A DNA stretch of 64,000 nt from Odontesthes bonariensis (GCF_027942865.1 NC_134510.1:7722001-7786000); one strand, 5' to 3'. Shown: positions 37,321 to 47,059, numbered from the stretch's first letter. Numbers and translations are program-made. The notes: generated by a model not told the origin, from the sequence alone.

Positions 37321-40300
37321 ATCTATAAGTTTGATTTTCTGACTGATGTTGAACTGCATGTTGATCTTTCAGGACAGGAAAGAGAACTCATTTGGGCCTG
37401 CTTATGGATGGCTGGAACTCCATGATCCGGTATTACAAAAACAACTTCTCTGATGGGTTTAGACAGGTAAGTCTGGGCAGCTATCGTTTCAAAGGCAACT
37501 TTAATGCAGTTAATTATGGGCACACATATTGTGTTGGACGCATTGAATTATTCTTCCGTTTCGCCCTAAATTTCGGCACGCTACTAGTCCCGCACCGTTG
37601 GTCCGAACGGGATAAAAAGCACATCCCTGCGTGTCCAGCCATCGGGAATAGTGTGCTTGTATTTGTCTCTCTCATTACTGAAACGGAATCCCGGAAAAAT
37701 TGGGAATAACTTGGAATTTTGCCCTATGTAAATGCATTGAAATTCACAGGTAATGGGACAAAAACAGCCCTATTTGGAGGCCTCATAACTCAGCCATATG
37801 GCATCACAGAGACATCATTCGAAGTTTAAACTGTGCAGGAAAGACTAACTGAACTAAAGGGTGTGTATATTGTATAGCTTGGACACAATGACAGTTTAAG
37901 TTTTAAGAAAAATCAGGACTCCTCTCACTCTGCTCTGCTGGGGTCTCACACTCTATTTTGACCAGCTTGAAATGAATACCAAAATCAGTGCAAAAATAGG
38001 TATTTTTATTTTATATTTTATTTTTATATCTTTCACCCATCATTTTGCTTGGCCTCACGGTTTTCTCACGAATCACCCCGGCCATTATATCCAGGCCGCC
38101 TCAGCTCCTTATCAAATCAATGTGAAGGCTGTTTTTAAAACTGCCATAAAAAAAAACAAAACAACCTTACATAGGAGCAGAATAAAAATCACACCTGTCT
38201 CCATAGAAACTAATCACAGCTGATACTGCTTATGAGGGCAGAGCCAAGATGGCTGCCCTATTATAACAAGTTTATGCCAGCCACTGTGTTATGTGTGCAA
38301 TACAATATAACACGACAGCCTCTGTCTCTCAGCGGGCAGTGTCTCCAACTAATCACCGAGCTGCTACTCCTTATGAGGGCAGAGCCAAGATGGTTGACCT
38401 GTTATAACAGGTTTATGCCAGCCACTCACAACACAAATGCGCGCGTCAGCGCGCACATACTCACATTTTCCCATTATTCTGAATAATAATAATAATAATG
38501 ACAGCCTGTTTTTAATTACTTAAAAACAATCAATAAAACCTTAAATTTCTCCCGAAAGCCAACAGGCAGCCAGTGAAGGGTGCACAAGACTGGGGTGATG
38601 GATTGGCGCCTCTTTGTTCTGGTTAGCGGGCGGGCTGCAGCGTTTTGGACGCTCTGTAGACGCTGCAGGGAACCCTGGTCCAACCCTATATACAAAGAAT
38701 TACAGTAATCCAAACGCGATGTTAGAAATGCGTGGATTGCTCTTTCAACGTCAGCCCGAGGAAGATAAGATTTAATCTTTGCAAGAGTCCTCAGCTGGAA
38801 AAAGCTGGCCTTGATGACAGCGCTGATGTGTTTATCAAATTCAAACAGAGGGTCAACCATCACACCCAGATTCCTTACAAAAGGACGGCAGTATGAGGAC
38901 AGAGGACCAATCGCACTGTCATGTCCATGCAGGGGATTACTTTTTCCGAACACCAGAATCTCAGTTTTATCTTTATTTAGGTTCAAAATGTTAAATTTCA
39001 AACATACCTGTACCTGCCCAAGACAATCCTGCAGCATTTTTACTGCGGACTGGCTGTCATTGGTGGTTACAGGCAGATAAATTTGAACGTCGTCTGCAAA
39101 GCAGTGAAAGAGGACTTTGTTGTTTTTTAAAAATGGAACCCAGGGGGAGCATGTACAGGGCAAATAGAACAGGCGCTAATATCGACCCTTGGGGAACACC
39201 ATTGTTCAGAGGAGACATACAGGAGGAGTACTGTCCAAGATTTACAGAAAAAACTCCTATTAGAGATATAGGACCGAAACCAAATGAGTGATGTACCTTT
39301 AATGCCAACAAAAGTCTCCAGGTGGGTCAGAAGGATACTGTGATCCACACTATCGAAGGCTGCGGACAAGTCTAAAAACAAAAGGACTGCTGATTTCCCC
39401 GCGTCAACAGTTAAAAGAAGGTCATTAAAAACTTTTAAAAGGGCCGTTTCAGTGCTGTGACACAATTTAAAACCAGAATGAAACTTTTCACCAATTTCAT
39501 TTAGATCTAGATAAGTCTGCAGTTGGACATAGGCAACTTTCTCAAAGACAGTATTTCAATACTTTTTTTATACTTTTCCAAATAAAAAGGGAACACAAAA
39601 AATGTCATTATTGACTTAATTTTAATAGAAAATCTTAGAACTACAACTATGCATTGGTAAATAAAATAAAAAAACACAAAGACGGGCTTTTCTAATGCAC
39701 AAATGATAAAGAAGTCCAGATGGAAGGTTCAAACAACAGCTGCACTGAACAATCTTCATCATTTAACACTTAGATTTACTACAAAACAAAGCAGGTCAGA
39801 CAGAAGTCAAAGGAGACAGAGCAAAGCTAAAGGACCAACAGCTGCCCACCGTTCAGACTATTCCACACATTTGAGACTGCCCCCAAGTGGCAGTAAAACA
39901 CTATAACAGATAGAGGTGTGCTTTGTGAGGCATGAACAGAGTGCAAAGAGAACCATGTTCAGCACCTTATTAGGACTTAACTTTAAATGGCTACATCACC
40001 CAGCTTCTGTCATTGAAGCTGAGATCTGAAACATTAGTGCTTTACTTTGTATAGAGCAGAAATTCTGACACAAAAATTGTAAATGTCCACATTCTTGTCT
40101 GTACTGTGTAAGGAGGTATAGGACTTAAAAATGACTTGATAAAAATGTTTCACCATATGAAAATCTTAACATAGCTAGAGCCAGTTGTGTTCAGACCAAA
40201 CTTTCTGAACAGTTTGTCTTGTAGCATAACCCTCACTTTTTTTTATCAGAACTATTCTGACATGGCAGCTGTAACACTTCAGCTGCTCTGTTTTAATGCA

Positions 40301-40753
40301 GGACTCCATCGACTTGTTCCTGGGGAATTATGCTGTGGATGAAGCCGACTGGATCACCCCACTGCGTGACCTGAAGGACTGGAAGTTTTTCACTGTAAGA
40401 AAATGTCAGGGACACAAACTAACGCGTTTTTCTGAGATATTTTTTGTGACTCTTGTCTTCTTTTGTTTTGTAGTTGCCTATCATCATGGTCGTAGCCTTC
40501 TCCATGTGCATCATCTGCCTCCTAATGGCTGGTAAGACAAACTGGACCTCACTCCAAGTAGCAGTCATTGTGAAGCTCGTCTCTGATGAAAATCAACCTT
40601 CTTTATGTGCCCATGTGATGTTTTTATATGCTACAAGACAAATTGAGTTAACAATTAACAACATGGTTGAACTTTTCCACCTTAAAACTACAGTGCACAA
40701 ATAGGTGTGCGCAGCTCCAACTTTAGGTGATGCATGATGGTTCGAAAATCTGT

Positions 40754-40789
<36 letters not shown>

Positions 40790-43284
40790 CCGAGCTGTCA
40801 CATGACATTAAAACTTTGCAGAAGCATGGTAGCTGCGGTTAGGCTGGCTCAGCCTGCACTGGCCGGGAATCACTAGAGTGATAACATAACTTTGGCCTCA
40901 CACAAGTTACACGAGATACCTTTTTTTTAATTGAAAAAAATAGTTTTGTTACCTCCCAAAAAAAGAATTGATCTCCTCCATCTGGCAGCTCATTTTTCTG
41001 CAGACATGTGAAACACGGTCTTTAGTTATCATTTCCAGCAAGAAAGCTGTAAAAAGTAGTTTACTTGGGGCGGTCTGTGGTAAAGAATCAAGCTGTAAAT
41101 TATCAGACTACAACTGCCAAATTCAACATAGCTTGTAATGTCTGCTGTAAACAGTGTGCGCTTTTCTTGAGATTGAAAAGTGCTATCAGACAGCCCCGTG
41201 GTGCTAGTCATGGTATACTGCTAGCTGCTACATGAAATGGCTTCAAACAGAGTCAAAATTATGATTAATCCTTTATTTGTCACGGCGGACATATGGTAAG
41301 GAATCCCATTTTTCCTACCTCTTTGTGGGCATGCTATCCTTTTTGCCTTCTTGCTTGACACAGCTATCCTTGCTTCTTGTTTGGTGGAGTCACACTATCC
41401 ATTTGCCTTCTTTTTACTTAGTTAAAGAATATTATTCCAATTGTGCTTTAAACACATGATAAGCCTTGTACTTTATTTTCTGACATCAAGTATGTTGGTT
41501 GGTGTATTCTGGATTAGAGCAGTCCGCCTCTGTCTTTGAACTGAGACTACTTGTGCATGTTGACTCGATGGAAATCTTCTGATGTAGTCCTAGGCTAACT
41601 TTTTTCTCATGGGAGAAAGGGAAGGGCGGTCACCTGTCTTGAGTGTTTGTAAGTTCAGTGCTTTAAAGTTGAGATAATATTAGTCTGATTTGTTAGTTTC
41701 ATTTAACAAATCACGGGAAACCTCCACCTTGACACCTTAAATCCACGCGCTCGCATCTCAAACATCATTTTAACGGGCATCAAAACCCTGCATCTCAGTG
41801 CTGCCGATGTTTTGGACTATGCGCGAGCTGCCTGCGAACATGCGAAACGCCCGCTGGTGGTACAGTCCATTGAAGGGGTGTTCCAAAACGCATTTTATTT
41901 GGTTATTCATAGTACACATTGAAAAATACTAAGTAACAAGACATTTTCAACACCTGATTTTAATAATAGATCAATTTTTTCAGTACCCCCCAAAAGTGGG
42001 GGGGGGGGGGGGGGGGGGAGAGAGAGGTCAGCCTCATATGGCCTTTGTGCGGAAGTATAATTTCAGGCCAGTAGAGGAGTGTCTCCTGCTGTTTCCATCC
42101 CCTCCTCTGCACTGTGTCTGCTTGGCACGTCCTTCTCCTTGCAGAGCACTTCTATAAACAAAGCAGAATCTTGCACAGCAGACACATGCTGAGTGGTAAA
42201 GAAAGGAGAGGAGTGATGGCTGACGGGAAGTTTAGTTGCCTGGATGAACAAGAACTCCTCTCTTGAAGTACATGCAATAACATATTTCTGTGCTGTGACA
42301 GAGCACTCAGTATCTGTGGCTGAAGTATCTGTGGCTGAAGAACCGGCTGTGAATCCTTACTCCCCTCAAGCTTCGGTTTGATTACGATTAAACTGTCATC
42401 AGTTCATCAGTTTGCATAGTTTTTAAAAAAAAAGCAAGGATGGTTGCATTTGCTTTAGTCTCAGAGCAATGGGTGGATAGGCGGTTACATTATAAAGTGT
42501 GTTCTCACTGGGTAATTGTGTTGAGGGATTCAGTCAATCGCTTAGCCTTATTAGAAGGTCAGACGACTGTCCATTTATCCGTTTTCTATAGCCGTTCTAT
42601 CCTGGTCAGGGTTCTAACGGGGGGGTAAAGCCTGCACGGTCGCGTGTCTCTCTGTGTCAGCCCTGGGATGGAGATGCGAACATGTGCACTCATACCTGCA
42701 TCACCAGAAGATTTTTCTTCTCTCCTTACTTTTCGCGGGTTTTGTTTTGTTTTGTTGTTGAATGTGGCGCTAAAGTAACACGTCGCTGTCACAGACGGCC
42801 GCGCCGCATCAGTCTCTATCAGGTCCCGACTCATGTGCGAATGCAAACTGAAACAGTTCCGCTGAGGAAGGACAGTTCTCAGAACGAAATTCGAGGAGGA
42901 CCGTTCTTAGAACTGCTCTGTCTGAATGCGGCTATAGTCCTAGATAACCAATTCTGGGCTCAAATGTCTAAAGTAAGATCTAAATAATTTTAGACACAAG
43001 CTGGTTTCACACATAAACACCAGAGATGTTCAGAACATGCGGACAGTTTCTGTTCACACGTGGAGGTTTTCTGCTGGAGAGAACTCACACCTGGAAATCT
43101 GAGGGAGGAGGTGCAGGGGAATCTCTTTTTGTAGTGCACAGGTGATGCAGAAGTTCTTCTGTAGAAATGTGCTTTATTTTACTAAACTGAGAACAGCAGA
43201 TGAAGTTCCTTATTGTGTTGATATAGATTCTGCATGTATCTGTATGTATATACAGCAGTGAGGAGCTGGAAGGCCTCTCACCAG

Positions 43285-43335
<51 letters not shown>

Positions 43336-43605
43336 AAAAAAGAAAATGACTTTCCAATGAAGACTTGTTTTAGGTGTTTAATAAATGAGAGAGAAATTTG
43401 TTTATTTCAAGATGTAATATTTGCAGTACTGAATCTGTTCATAATGGAATCGTGTTTTGTCCTGGCAGGTGACACATGGACTGAGATGCTGGCTTATGTT
43501 CTTTTCTGGGCAACAGCCAGCATTGTGACAGGTGGCCTTATCCTCTTTAATGGGCGAGATTTTGTAGATGCTCCCAAGCTGGTCCAGAAAGAGAAATTGG
43601 ACTGA
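18308..43605 (+). CDS. sacm1l: Phosphatidylinositol-3/4-phosphate phosphatase SAC1 (20 exons, 586 aa)
   Basis: ER/Golgi membrane phosphoinositide phosphatase that hydrolyses mainly PI4P. Coding exons: 18308-18336, 18799-18896, 21241-21315, 21453-21580, 24343-24492, 26823-26882, 27382-27415, 28578-28679, 28858-28943, 30295-30381, 30484-30552, 30819-30898, 30982-31080, 31182-31320, 35310-35379, 35849-35921, 37373-37466, 40302-40394, 40474-40531, 43469-43605. All introns are GT-AG and the phases fit (1761 nt). It starts [20 protein letters not shown]. The catalytic CX5R motif [12 protein letters not shown] has Cys388 and Arg394, equivalent to human Cys389. Two C-terminal membrane segments span about residues 523-542 and 550-572. 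The tail KEKLD is a KxKxx ER-retrieval signal (human KEKID). Length equals the family norm (human 587) and no lesion is seen. Confidence 0.98.
19441..20182 (+). mobile_element. 742-bp TIR element, copy 1 (ends GCCGCATTC), TA-flanked
   Basis: In sacm1l intron 2. The left end is TA|GCCGCATTCGGACAGAGCAG and the right end GTGGGAATGCGGC|TA, giving 9-bp terminal inverted repeats with a TA on each side (TSD TA or TWA). A short open frame at about 19702-19857 encodes [20 protein letters not shown] and an arginine-rich [15 protein letters not shown]; it resembles the short N-terminal ORF of fish PIF/Harbinger elements, but this is recall only. Non-autonomous. Inverted partial copy at 42700-42932. Confidence 0.8.
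20820..20930 (+). mobile_element. hAT-type terminal fragment (ends ATCGGTGCATCCCTA)
   Basis: Text GAAAATCGGCCGATATGG ... ATATCGGTACCGACATCC ... GGATCGGTGCATCCCTA is the characteristic 3' terminus of a widespread vertebrate hAT MITE (TIR TAGGGATGCACCGAT). The opposite end was not found, so it is a fragment, in sacm1l intron 2. Confidence 0.7.
21765..21990 (+). repeat. Dispersed repeat with TCCTTATGGGGACCAAAG core, copy 1
   Basis: Contains CCTTATGGGGACCAAAGAC, followed by GGGGTTAAGGCTACG and GGTTAAGGTTTAGGTTAGG text that is familiar from many fish introns. A second copy lies in the opposite orientation at 61005-61130. The class is not known to me. In sacm1l intron 4. Confidence 0.55.
21991..24342. 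other. sacm1l intron 4, mostly unrecognised
   Basis: No exon was found between exon 4 and exon 5. The AT-rich part at 23105-23330 ends in GAATTCCCCCCATTAGGGGG and TGAATAAAATATTTT (23325-23385), which looks like the 3' end of a Rex-type LINE on the plus strand. The rest shows nothing I can name; open frames such as 22615-23031 have no known motif. Confidence 0.45.
25143..25290 (+). mobile_element. SINE fragment, same family as the 46.6-47.0 kb dimer
   Basis: Text GGCCCTTTGCTGCATGTCTTCC, CTCTCTGCCCCCTGCTTCC and TGTCCTATCATTAAAGGCATACAAAAGCCCC, ending in an A-run, matches the reverse complement of the two units at 46617-46987. The tRNA head is shortened (GGCGGTCGGTGGCCGAGCGG), as though an internal deletion removed the B box. 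In sacm1l intron 5. Confidence 0.78.
25395..25660 (-). mobile_element. 3' end of an L2-like LINE
   Basis: The minus strand encodes [20 protein letters not shown], the usual C-terminal block of fish L2-like ORF2. It is followed by a 3' UTR ending in CAGCACTTTGTTTCAGCC...GGGCTTTATAAATAAAGTTGAGG. 5'-truncated. In sacm1l intron 5, antisense. Confidence 0.7.
28944..30294. other. sacm1l intron 9 with simple repeats and LINE 3' ends
   Basis: Holds a 24-base poly-C run (29307-29330). It also holds a plus-strand LINE/SINE 3' terminus at about 29380-29491 (GTAAAGCGTCTTTGAGTATTTGGAAAAGCTCTATATAAA, then ATT repeats). A minus-strand Rex-type 3' terminus lies at 29905-29955 (AATTTCCCTCTGGGATAAATAAAGTA). 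No coding signal. Confidence 0.6.
29307..29330. repeat. Poly-C tract (24 C)
   Basis: Uninterrupted C run on the plus strand. Tracts of this type are prone to replication slippage and assembly error. Confidence 0.9.
31182..31320 (+). CDS. sacm1l: sacm1l exon 14, encodes the catalytic loop
   Basis: This exon carries the Sac phosphatase signature: [20 protein letters not shown], nucleophile Cys388, Arg394 of CX5R(T). Everything needed for catalysis is intact, so the gene should encode an active enzyme. The following intron (31321-35309) is long and holds two LINE remnants. Confidence 0.97.
31607..32500 (-). mobile_element. L2-like LINE remnant (RT C-terminal half and 3' UTR)
   Basis: In sacm1l intron 14. 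The minus frame at 32015-32419 encodes [19 protein letters not shown], then [20 protein letters not shown] and [15 protein letters not shown], then [14 protein letters not shown] and [17 protein letters not shown]. The continuation at 31798-32013 encodes the C-terminal [15 protein letters not shown] and [10 protein letters not shown]. This is the part after the RT active site. The break near 32015 is a frameshift, and the 5' half is missing. Confidence 0.82.
32501..34560. other. sacm1l intron 14, unrecognised part
   Basis: About 2 kb without any exon, RNA gene or repeat that I can identify. Open frames here are short and have no motif. Confidence 0.4.
34563..35180 (-). mobile_element. LINE 3' end with ATCAAATCAA tail
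   Basis: Plus strand starts with (ATCAA)n, TTTATTTATAAAGCACTTTTC and GTGCTATACATGTTTAAAAG, the reverse complement of a fish LINE 3' terminus (GCTTTATAAATAAAGTTTGATTTGAT). A C-rich 3' UTR-like body and A-rich text with AATA repeats follow. No RT protein is readable. Confidence 0.55.
35674..35745 (-). mobile_element. Short L2-like 3' tail fragment
   Basis: Plus strand CTATTCAATTCAGTTTTATTTACATAGCCCCAATTC...AAAGGTCATCTCCTTTAAAG resembles the 3' terminus of the 49.4-kb LINE family, strongly diverged. In sacm1l intron 15. Confidence 0.55.
36409..36985 (-). mobile_element. Decayed non-LTR RT fragment with YMDN box
   Basis: In sacm1l intron 16. The minus strand encodes [20 protein letters not shown] at the right end, then [12 protein letters not shown], and then [20 protein letters not shown], where the second Asp of the RT YMDD box is Asn. 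It continues with [18 protein letters not shown] and [16 protein letters not shown] recognise this as a recurrent fish LINE RT but cannot assign the clade. Stops (for example at about 36779) and the D-to-N change make it inactive. Confidence 0.7.
37272..37317. repeat. (AC)n microsatellite
   Basis: About 22 uninterrupted CA units in sacm1l intron 16, about 55 bases upstream of exon 17. Confidence 0.95.
37467..38515. other. sacm1l intron 17, includes a 141-bp-spaced direct repeat
   Basis: TATGAGGGCAGAGCCAAGAT...TTATAACA(A/G)GTTTATGCCAGCCACT occurs at 38231 and again at 38372, a two-copy tandem duplication with a 141-bp period. The flanking part, 37560-38100, is moderately GC-rich with no coding signal. 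Confidence 0.6.
38231..38440 (+). repeat. Two-copy tandem duplication, period 141 bp
   Basis: The conserved block is about 60 bases in each copy (38231-38290 and 38372-38430) with a handful of substitutions (for example ATGGCTGCC against ATGGTTGAC). The spacer differs. It may be a duplicated piece of an unrecognised transposon. Confidence 0.8.
38516..39555 (-). pseudogene. L2-like LINE ORF2 fragment with RT active site, frameshifted
   Basis: In sacm1l intron 17. Minus-strand frames in order: 39127-39465 encodes [10 protein letters not shown] and the RT A motif [14 protein letters not shown]; 39057-39311 encodes the [20 protein letters not shown] block; 38516-39163 encodes [11 protein letters not shown] (catalytic DD), [53 protein letters not shown] and [18 protein letters not shown]. 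At least two frameshifts. The 5' part (endonuclease) and 3' tail are absent. Catalytic residues are preserved, unlike in the larger relative at 49.4-56.6 kb. Confidence 0.88.
39556..40301. other. sacm1l intron 17, unrecognised AT-rich sequence
   Basis: Nothing identifiable up to exon 18. The 67-codon frame at 39703-39906 has no known motif. Confidence 0.4.
40758..40789. repeat. Poly-T tract (32 T)
   Basis: Mononucleotide run in sacm1l intron 19; possibly the reversed tail of an old retroposon. Confidence 0.9.
40800..42600. other. sacm1l intron 19, first part: unrecognised, with a poly-G run
   Basis: No exon seen. A 21-base poly-G run lies at 41998-42018. A CpG-rich stretch at 41740-41890 looks unlike its AT-rich surroundings and may be part of an unidentified element. 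A 16-base unit (AGTATCTGTGGCTGAA) is duplicated in tandem at about 42308. Confidence 0.45.
42700..42932 (-). mobile_element. TIR element copy 2 (ends GCCGCATTC), inverted and truncated
   Basis: The reverse complement of this stretch follows 19441-19680 closely: GCCGCATTCAGACAGAGCAG, GAACGGTCCTCCTCGAATTTCG, GAGTCGGGACCTGATAGAGAC, and AACAACAAAACAAAAC...CCGCGAAAAGTAAGGAGAG. Only one terminal repeat is present, flanked by TA at 42933-42934; the other half is missing or replaced left of about 42700. In sacm1l intron 19. Confidence 0.82.
43284..43333. repeat. (CG)n(CA)n microsatellite
   Basis: GCGCGCGCG followed by about 20 CA units, 136 bases upstream of the last sacm1l exon. Confidence 0.95.
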
Positions 43606-44677
43606 ATGTGTGCGTGTGGAAAGCAGCTCGGCCCTGGCGAACTCGTCTCCTCGTCCTCCAGCTCTTCGTCTCTTCCACCCCAGCATCGGCATCAGCAGGC
43701 CTGGAGCCTTTACTGACACAGGATGGAGCAGAGGAGGGGGGTGGAGCAGAGGAGGGTGATGCAAAGGAGCCCACCCTGTGTCTACAACAGCAGAACATCA
43801 AAGAGTGGGAGAGCGGGGGCCTGCTGCTGTCCACACGGCAGCCACTGAGTGGACAGGACTGTCTGTCCACAGATTTTACTGAACCACCGGAGTCTGTTCT
43901 GACTGCATTGTACCTGATTTCAGAGCAGCTTGACCTATGTAAAGTTTCTTTTTTTTTTTTTTTTTTTAATTCTCTGAACGGATGCATTGGGCTCAGAGTG
44001 ATATGACAGCATAGCTGGAAAAGATTTACTGTATGTATCAGTCATTTGTCTTTTCATATATGCATTTCTTAAAACAGTATATTTATTGTTATTCAGTTGC
44101 TGTGTCTGTGATTAAACACCAACTGTTAGTGTATCACTGGAAGTCCTTAATTTTCTAAACTATGAGTTTTCAACCAGTTACATTGTGGATTGTTCTGTAC
44201 ATTAAGTGAAAGTCTATTTTTTTTCTAACAGCGGATGTGCTTGGTTGGATCAGTCACCTGTAAGACCACCAAGTGACGTCTGTCAATGAAAAAGACTTTA
44301 GACTTTAAAGAGATTATAGGAATATTGAGTGTAAGCACTGCTGTAGAGGGCAGACAAACTGCATGCTTTGTCCCTTCCAGCAGCCCTGTTAGCTCTTTGT
44401 TTTGCCTGTTAAAAGAGTGCAAAGACAGAAAAACATGCCACCAAATAACTTCAGCAGTTGGTACTGGTTTATGTTGGACTATCAGTGGCAGGTTAGCAGC
44501 ATGCTTTGGTATTTAACTGTCTACATGTACCAAGTTCATTCCTTTAAAATGTTATTATCTCATTTAATTTGTCCTTCTCCTCTTACTTGGTTAGAATTTA
44601 TGATAATCATCAGTTGATATGTCAAAAGTTGGTTCAAGATACGTATTAACATGTGTTAATCAGGCCAGATAATGGTT

Positions 44678-44683
44678 AATAAA
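44678..44683 (+). terminator. sacm1l: Candidate polyadenylation signal AATAAA for sacm1l
   Basis: First canonical AATAAA downstream of the stop at 43603-43605, implying a 3' UTR of about 1.1 kb. A weaker ATTAAA at about 44111 would give a 0.5-kb UTR. Confidence 0.5.
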
Positions 44684-45394
44684 ATCATAAAAACAGTAAG
44701 GGTCAGATTATAAAACATTATATATACTTTATGATGCATTGAATGATGGGACCGGAGAGGGATTGTTTACAAATCACCAGTCTTAAATGTCACTAATGCG
44801 ACGTGTGCAGGAAGACTTGATGATGCATCACTTAGAACTTTGTTCTAGGAAGCAGTGGCAATTGTAAACAGCTGTCCTCTCAATGATAATGGAGTCAATG
44901 ATCCAAGGTTACCTGAGCCCTTAACTCCAAACCATCTTATCCTAATGAAGTCCAAGGTTGCTTTGTAAAGGAGGATGTGTATGGCACAGGAAGATGGAAA
45001 AGGGAGTTCCTCCTGAACCTCTCTTTGAGACAAAAATGATATTAATGGTATTGTCATGATCAGAGAGGACACTTCCAAGATACAAGTGCCATTTGGGTCG
45101 AGTGGTTGAAACTGCGGGGGGTCTGTGGATTGGTTCATCGGGTCAAGGTAGAACTTGGACGGCCCTAGTCGGCAAAGGGAAAAGACTTTTCCTCAAAACC
45201 CTCAATCATTGAACAACCTTTTCAAAAACTAGTACTTTTCCTCGAAGGTGATTGTATTGGTGATTAATGTTAAGAACTCTTATCAGATATGCTGTTGATA
45301 CATGTTGACACGCAGAGTTTGTGGCCAGCGGTGGAATCCTACATGAGTAACTCTGGTTTTGGGTAAATTTAACCATGTTATGATTTGGTGGGAG

Positions 45395-45542
45395 TGTTAG
45401 TAGCCAGCTGAATTGCTGTGGTGCTCGATGGAATAAAAGTTTTGTACCCGTCGAACTCTACGCTGTTTATTGATGCCAAGGGCCGCTACAGTGAAACCCA
45501 GGACGTGGATAAAGCATAACCAATTCAGCTGGCCACTAACAG
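45395..45542. repeat. About 20-bp inverted repeat flanking 110 bp
   Basis: TGTTAGTAGCCAGCTGAATT (45395-45414) is mirrored by AATTCAGCTGGCCACTAACAG (45522-45542) with one mismatch and one extra base. The interior includes AATAAAAG and ends in GGGCCGCTACAG. It could be a small foldback element or the remains of a larger transposon; it abuts the dispersed repeat that follows. Confidence 0.65.
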
Positions 45543-45945
45543 TATAGGCAACGTTGTTGCTCTTTGTAATTCAGTAGAAGAAATGGTTGTCCTAACGGGA
45601 AACAAATCGGGAGGAAGAAAAAACAACTGCGAGGGCATCCACCGGACGAAAATGTAGAGCTTTTCTTCAGGAATTACTTTTATCTCTGGGAATATCTGAA
45701 ATATTATTTAATCTTTGGGAACATCTGGGATATTATTTAATCTTTGGGCATATCTGGGATATCATTTCATCTTTGGGAATTTCTGGGATATCATTTCATC
45801 TTTGGGAATATCTGGGATATTATTTCATATCTGGGAAGATGCCGGTAAGTCACTGAGATTGTTGAACTCAGACCAGAAACAGCTGGTGAGTTACATCATT
45901 TTAAATCTTTTTCTAATCATCTTGATGTGCATCAAGTCCTCTTAG
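45540..45945 (+). repeat. Dispersed repeat, copy 2, containing a 29-bp minisatellite
   Basis: Second copy of the repeat at 3040-3290, sharing its blocks in the same order. It differs by carrying five tandem 29-bp units at 45682-45826 of the type ATCTTTGGGAATATCTGGGA+TATTATTTC. The open frame reading through them (45715-45945) is a by-product of the repeats, since 29 is not divisible by 3. Confidence 0.85.
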
Positions 45946-46616
45946 AAGCAGACAAAAAACAACTCAACAAAGGAAAAACTTATTAATGGAAGTTTTGTCA
46001 TTTCTACCAGTTTCTTTTTTCTTTTTTTTTTTTATCATTTTCATTCCCTAATCTTCTAAATGTGAATAAAAAAAGGTGATGGAAACATGGTTACTGAGCT
46101 CTCAAAGTAGCCACAGCACACTTATAAAACAATGCTTATTTGTAGCTGTTGTGAGAATCTTTTACTAAGAAAAATAAATCTGATGATAAGCTCCCATACA
46201 GAGTTGGCTATGCTTCTTGTGTTATAAAGGTTATAAAGGCTGATAGAAACAAGTCTCTGTGTGCAGAGAACTGCACAAAATAGTGCAGTTAATGTTCAAA
46301 TGCAGTATGTTATCAGAGTTTATGTTCATTTTATACTCTGTCACAGACTGATTTCACACAATGAAAAACTAATTTCCTTTCTAATCTAATCTATCTAATC
46401 GCCATTTATTGGCTCCCATGTATACTGCTCAGAGTAATCTCATCAGGAATTGACAGGTTTAAATATCCGAATCCCACTGTGGTATGGTGGCACATTATTT
46501 CACATATATAATTGGATTGCCCTTATCATTATATAGTATCCTGTAATTTACTTATTTTTTTTTTTTTAATAATTATTTTTTGGGGCTTTTTTTTTTAAAT
46601 ATAATTATTCTTTATT

Positions 46617-46987
46617 GGGGGCTTTTAATGCCTTTAATGATAGGACAGTTGGAGAGAGACAGGAATGCAAGGGGCAGAGAGAGGAGAGACATGCAGCAAA
46701 GGGCTGCTTGGTGCGGGACTTGAACCAGGGCCAGCTGCAGCTAGGACTGTAGCCTCTGTACATAGGGCGGCTGCTTAACCCACTACGCCACCAACCGCCA
46801 ACCTTCTTTATTGTTTTTAATGGACAGGACAGGACAATTGAAGAGAGACAGGAAGCAGGGGCAGAGAGAGGGGTAATGACATGCAGCAAGGGGCCGTCCA
46901 ATGCGGGACTGAACCGGGGCCAGCTGCAGCGAGGACTGTGGCCTCTGTACATGGGGCGCCTGCTCAACCCACTACGCCACTGACTAC
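46617..46987 (-). mobile_element. tRNA-derived SINE, two head-to-tail units
   Basis: Two units (about 46617-46800 and 46801-46987) each read on the minus strand: A-box-like TGGCGTAGTGGGTT, B-box-like GGTTCAAGTCCCGC (unit 1) or GGTTCAGTCCCGC (unit 2), then GCAGCAAGG/CCCTTTGCTGCATGTC, the CTCTCTGCCCC...CCTGTCTCTC body and TGTCCT...AAAGCCCC tail. The tandem order suggests a dimer or insertion of one copy into the tail of another. The plus copy at 25143 belongs to the same family. Confidence 0.83.
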
Positions 46988-47059
46988 CCCACAAATTTTT
47001 TTATGCCACATAATATTTTCATGAAACATATTTTCAAATATTATATGGCTGTTTCTTGA

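Noticed and set aside
42001..42018. G-rich run as a possible G-quadruplex
   Set aside because: It is a plain mononucleotide run, likely slippage or an assembly artefact; no regulatory context.
43234..43605. 123-codon plus-strand frame through the CA repeat into sacm1l
   Set aside because: Only the part after the splice acceptor at 43467-43468 is coding; the upstream part translates a CA microsatellite.
43547..43987. Minus-strand frames opposite the sacm1l last exon and 3' UTR
   Set aside because: Antisense shadows of a confirmed exon, with low-complexity Lys runs from the poly-T tract.
45715..45945. Frame rich in W, G, I, F that might suggest a membrane peptide
   Set aside because: Produced by translating a 29-bp minisatellite.
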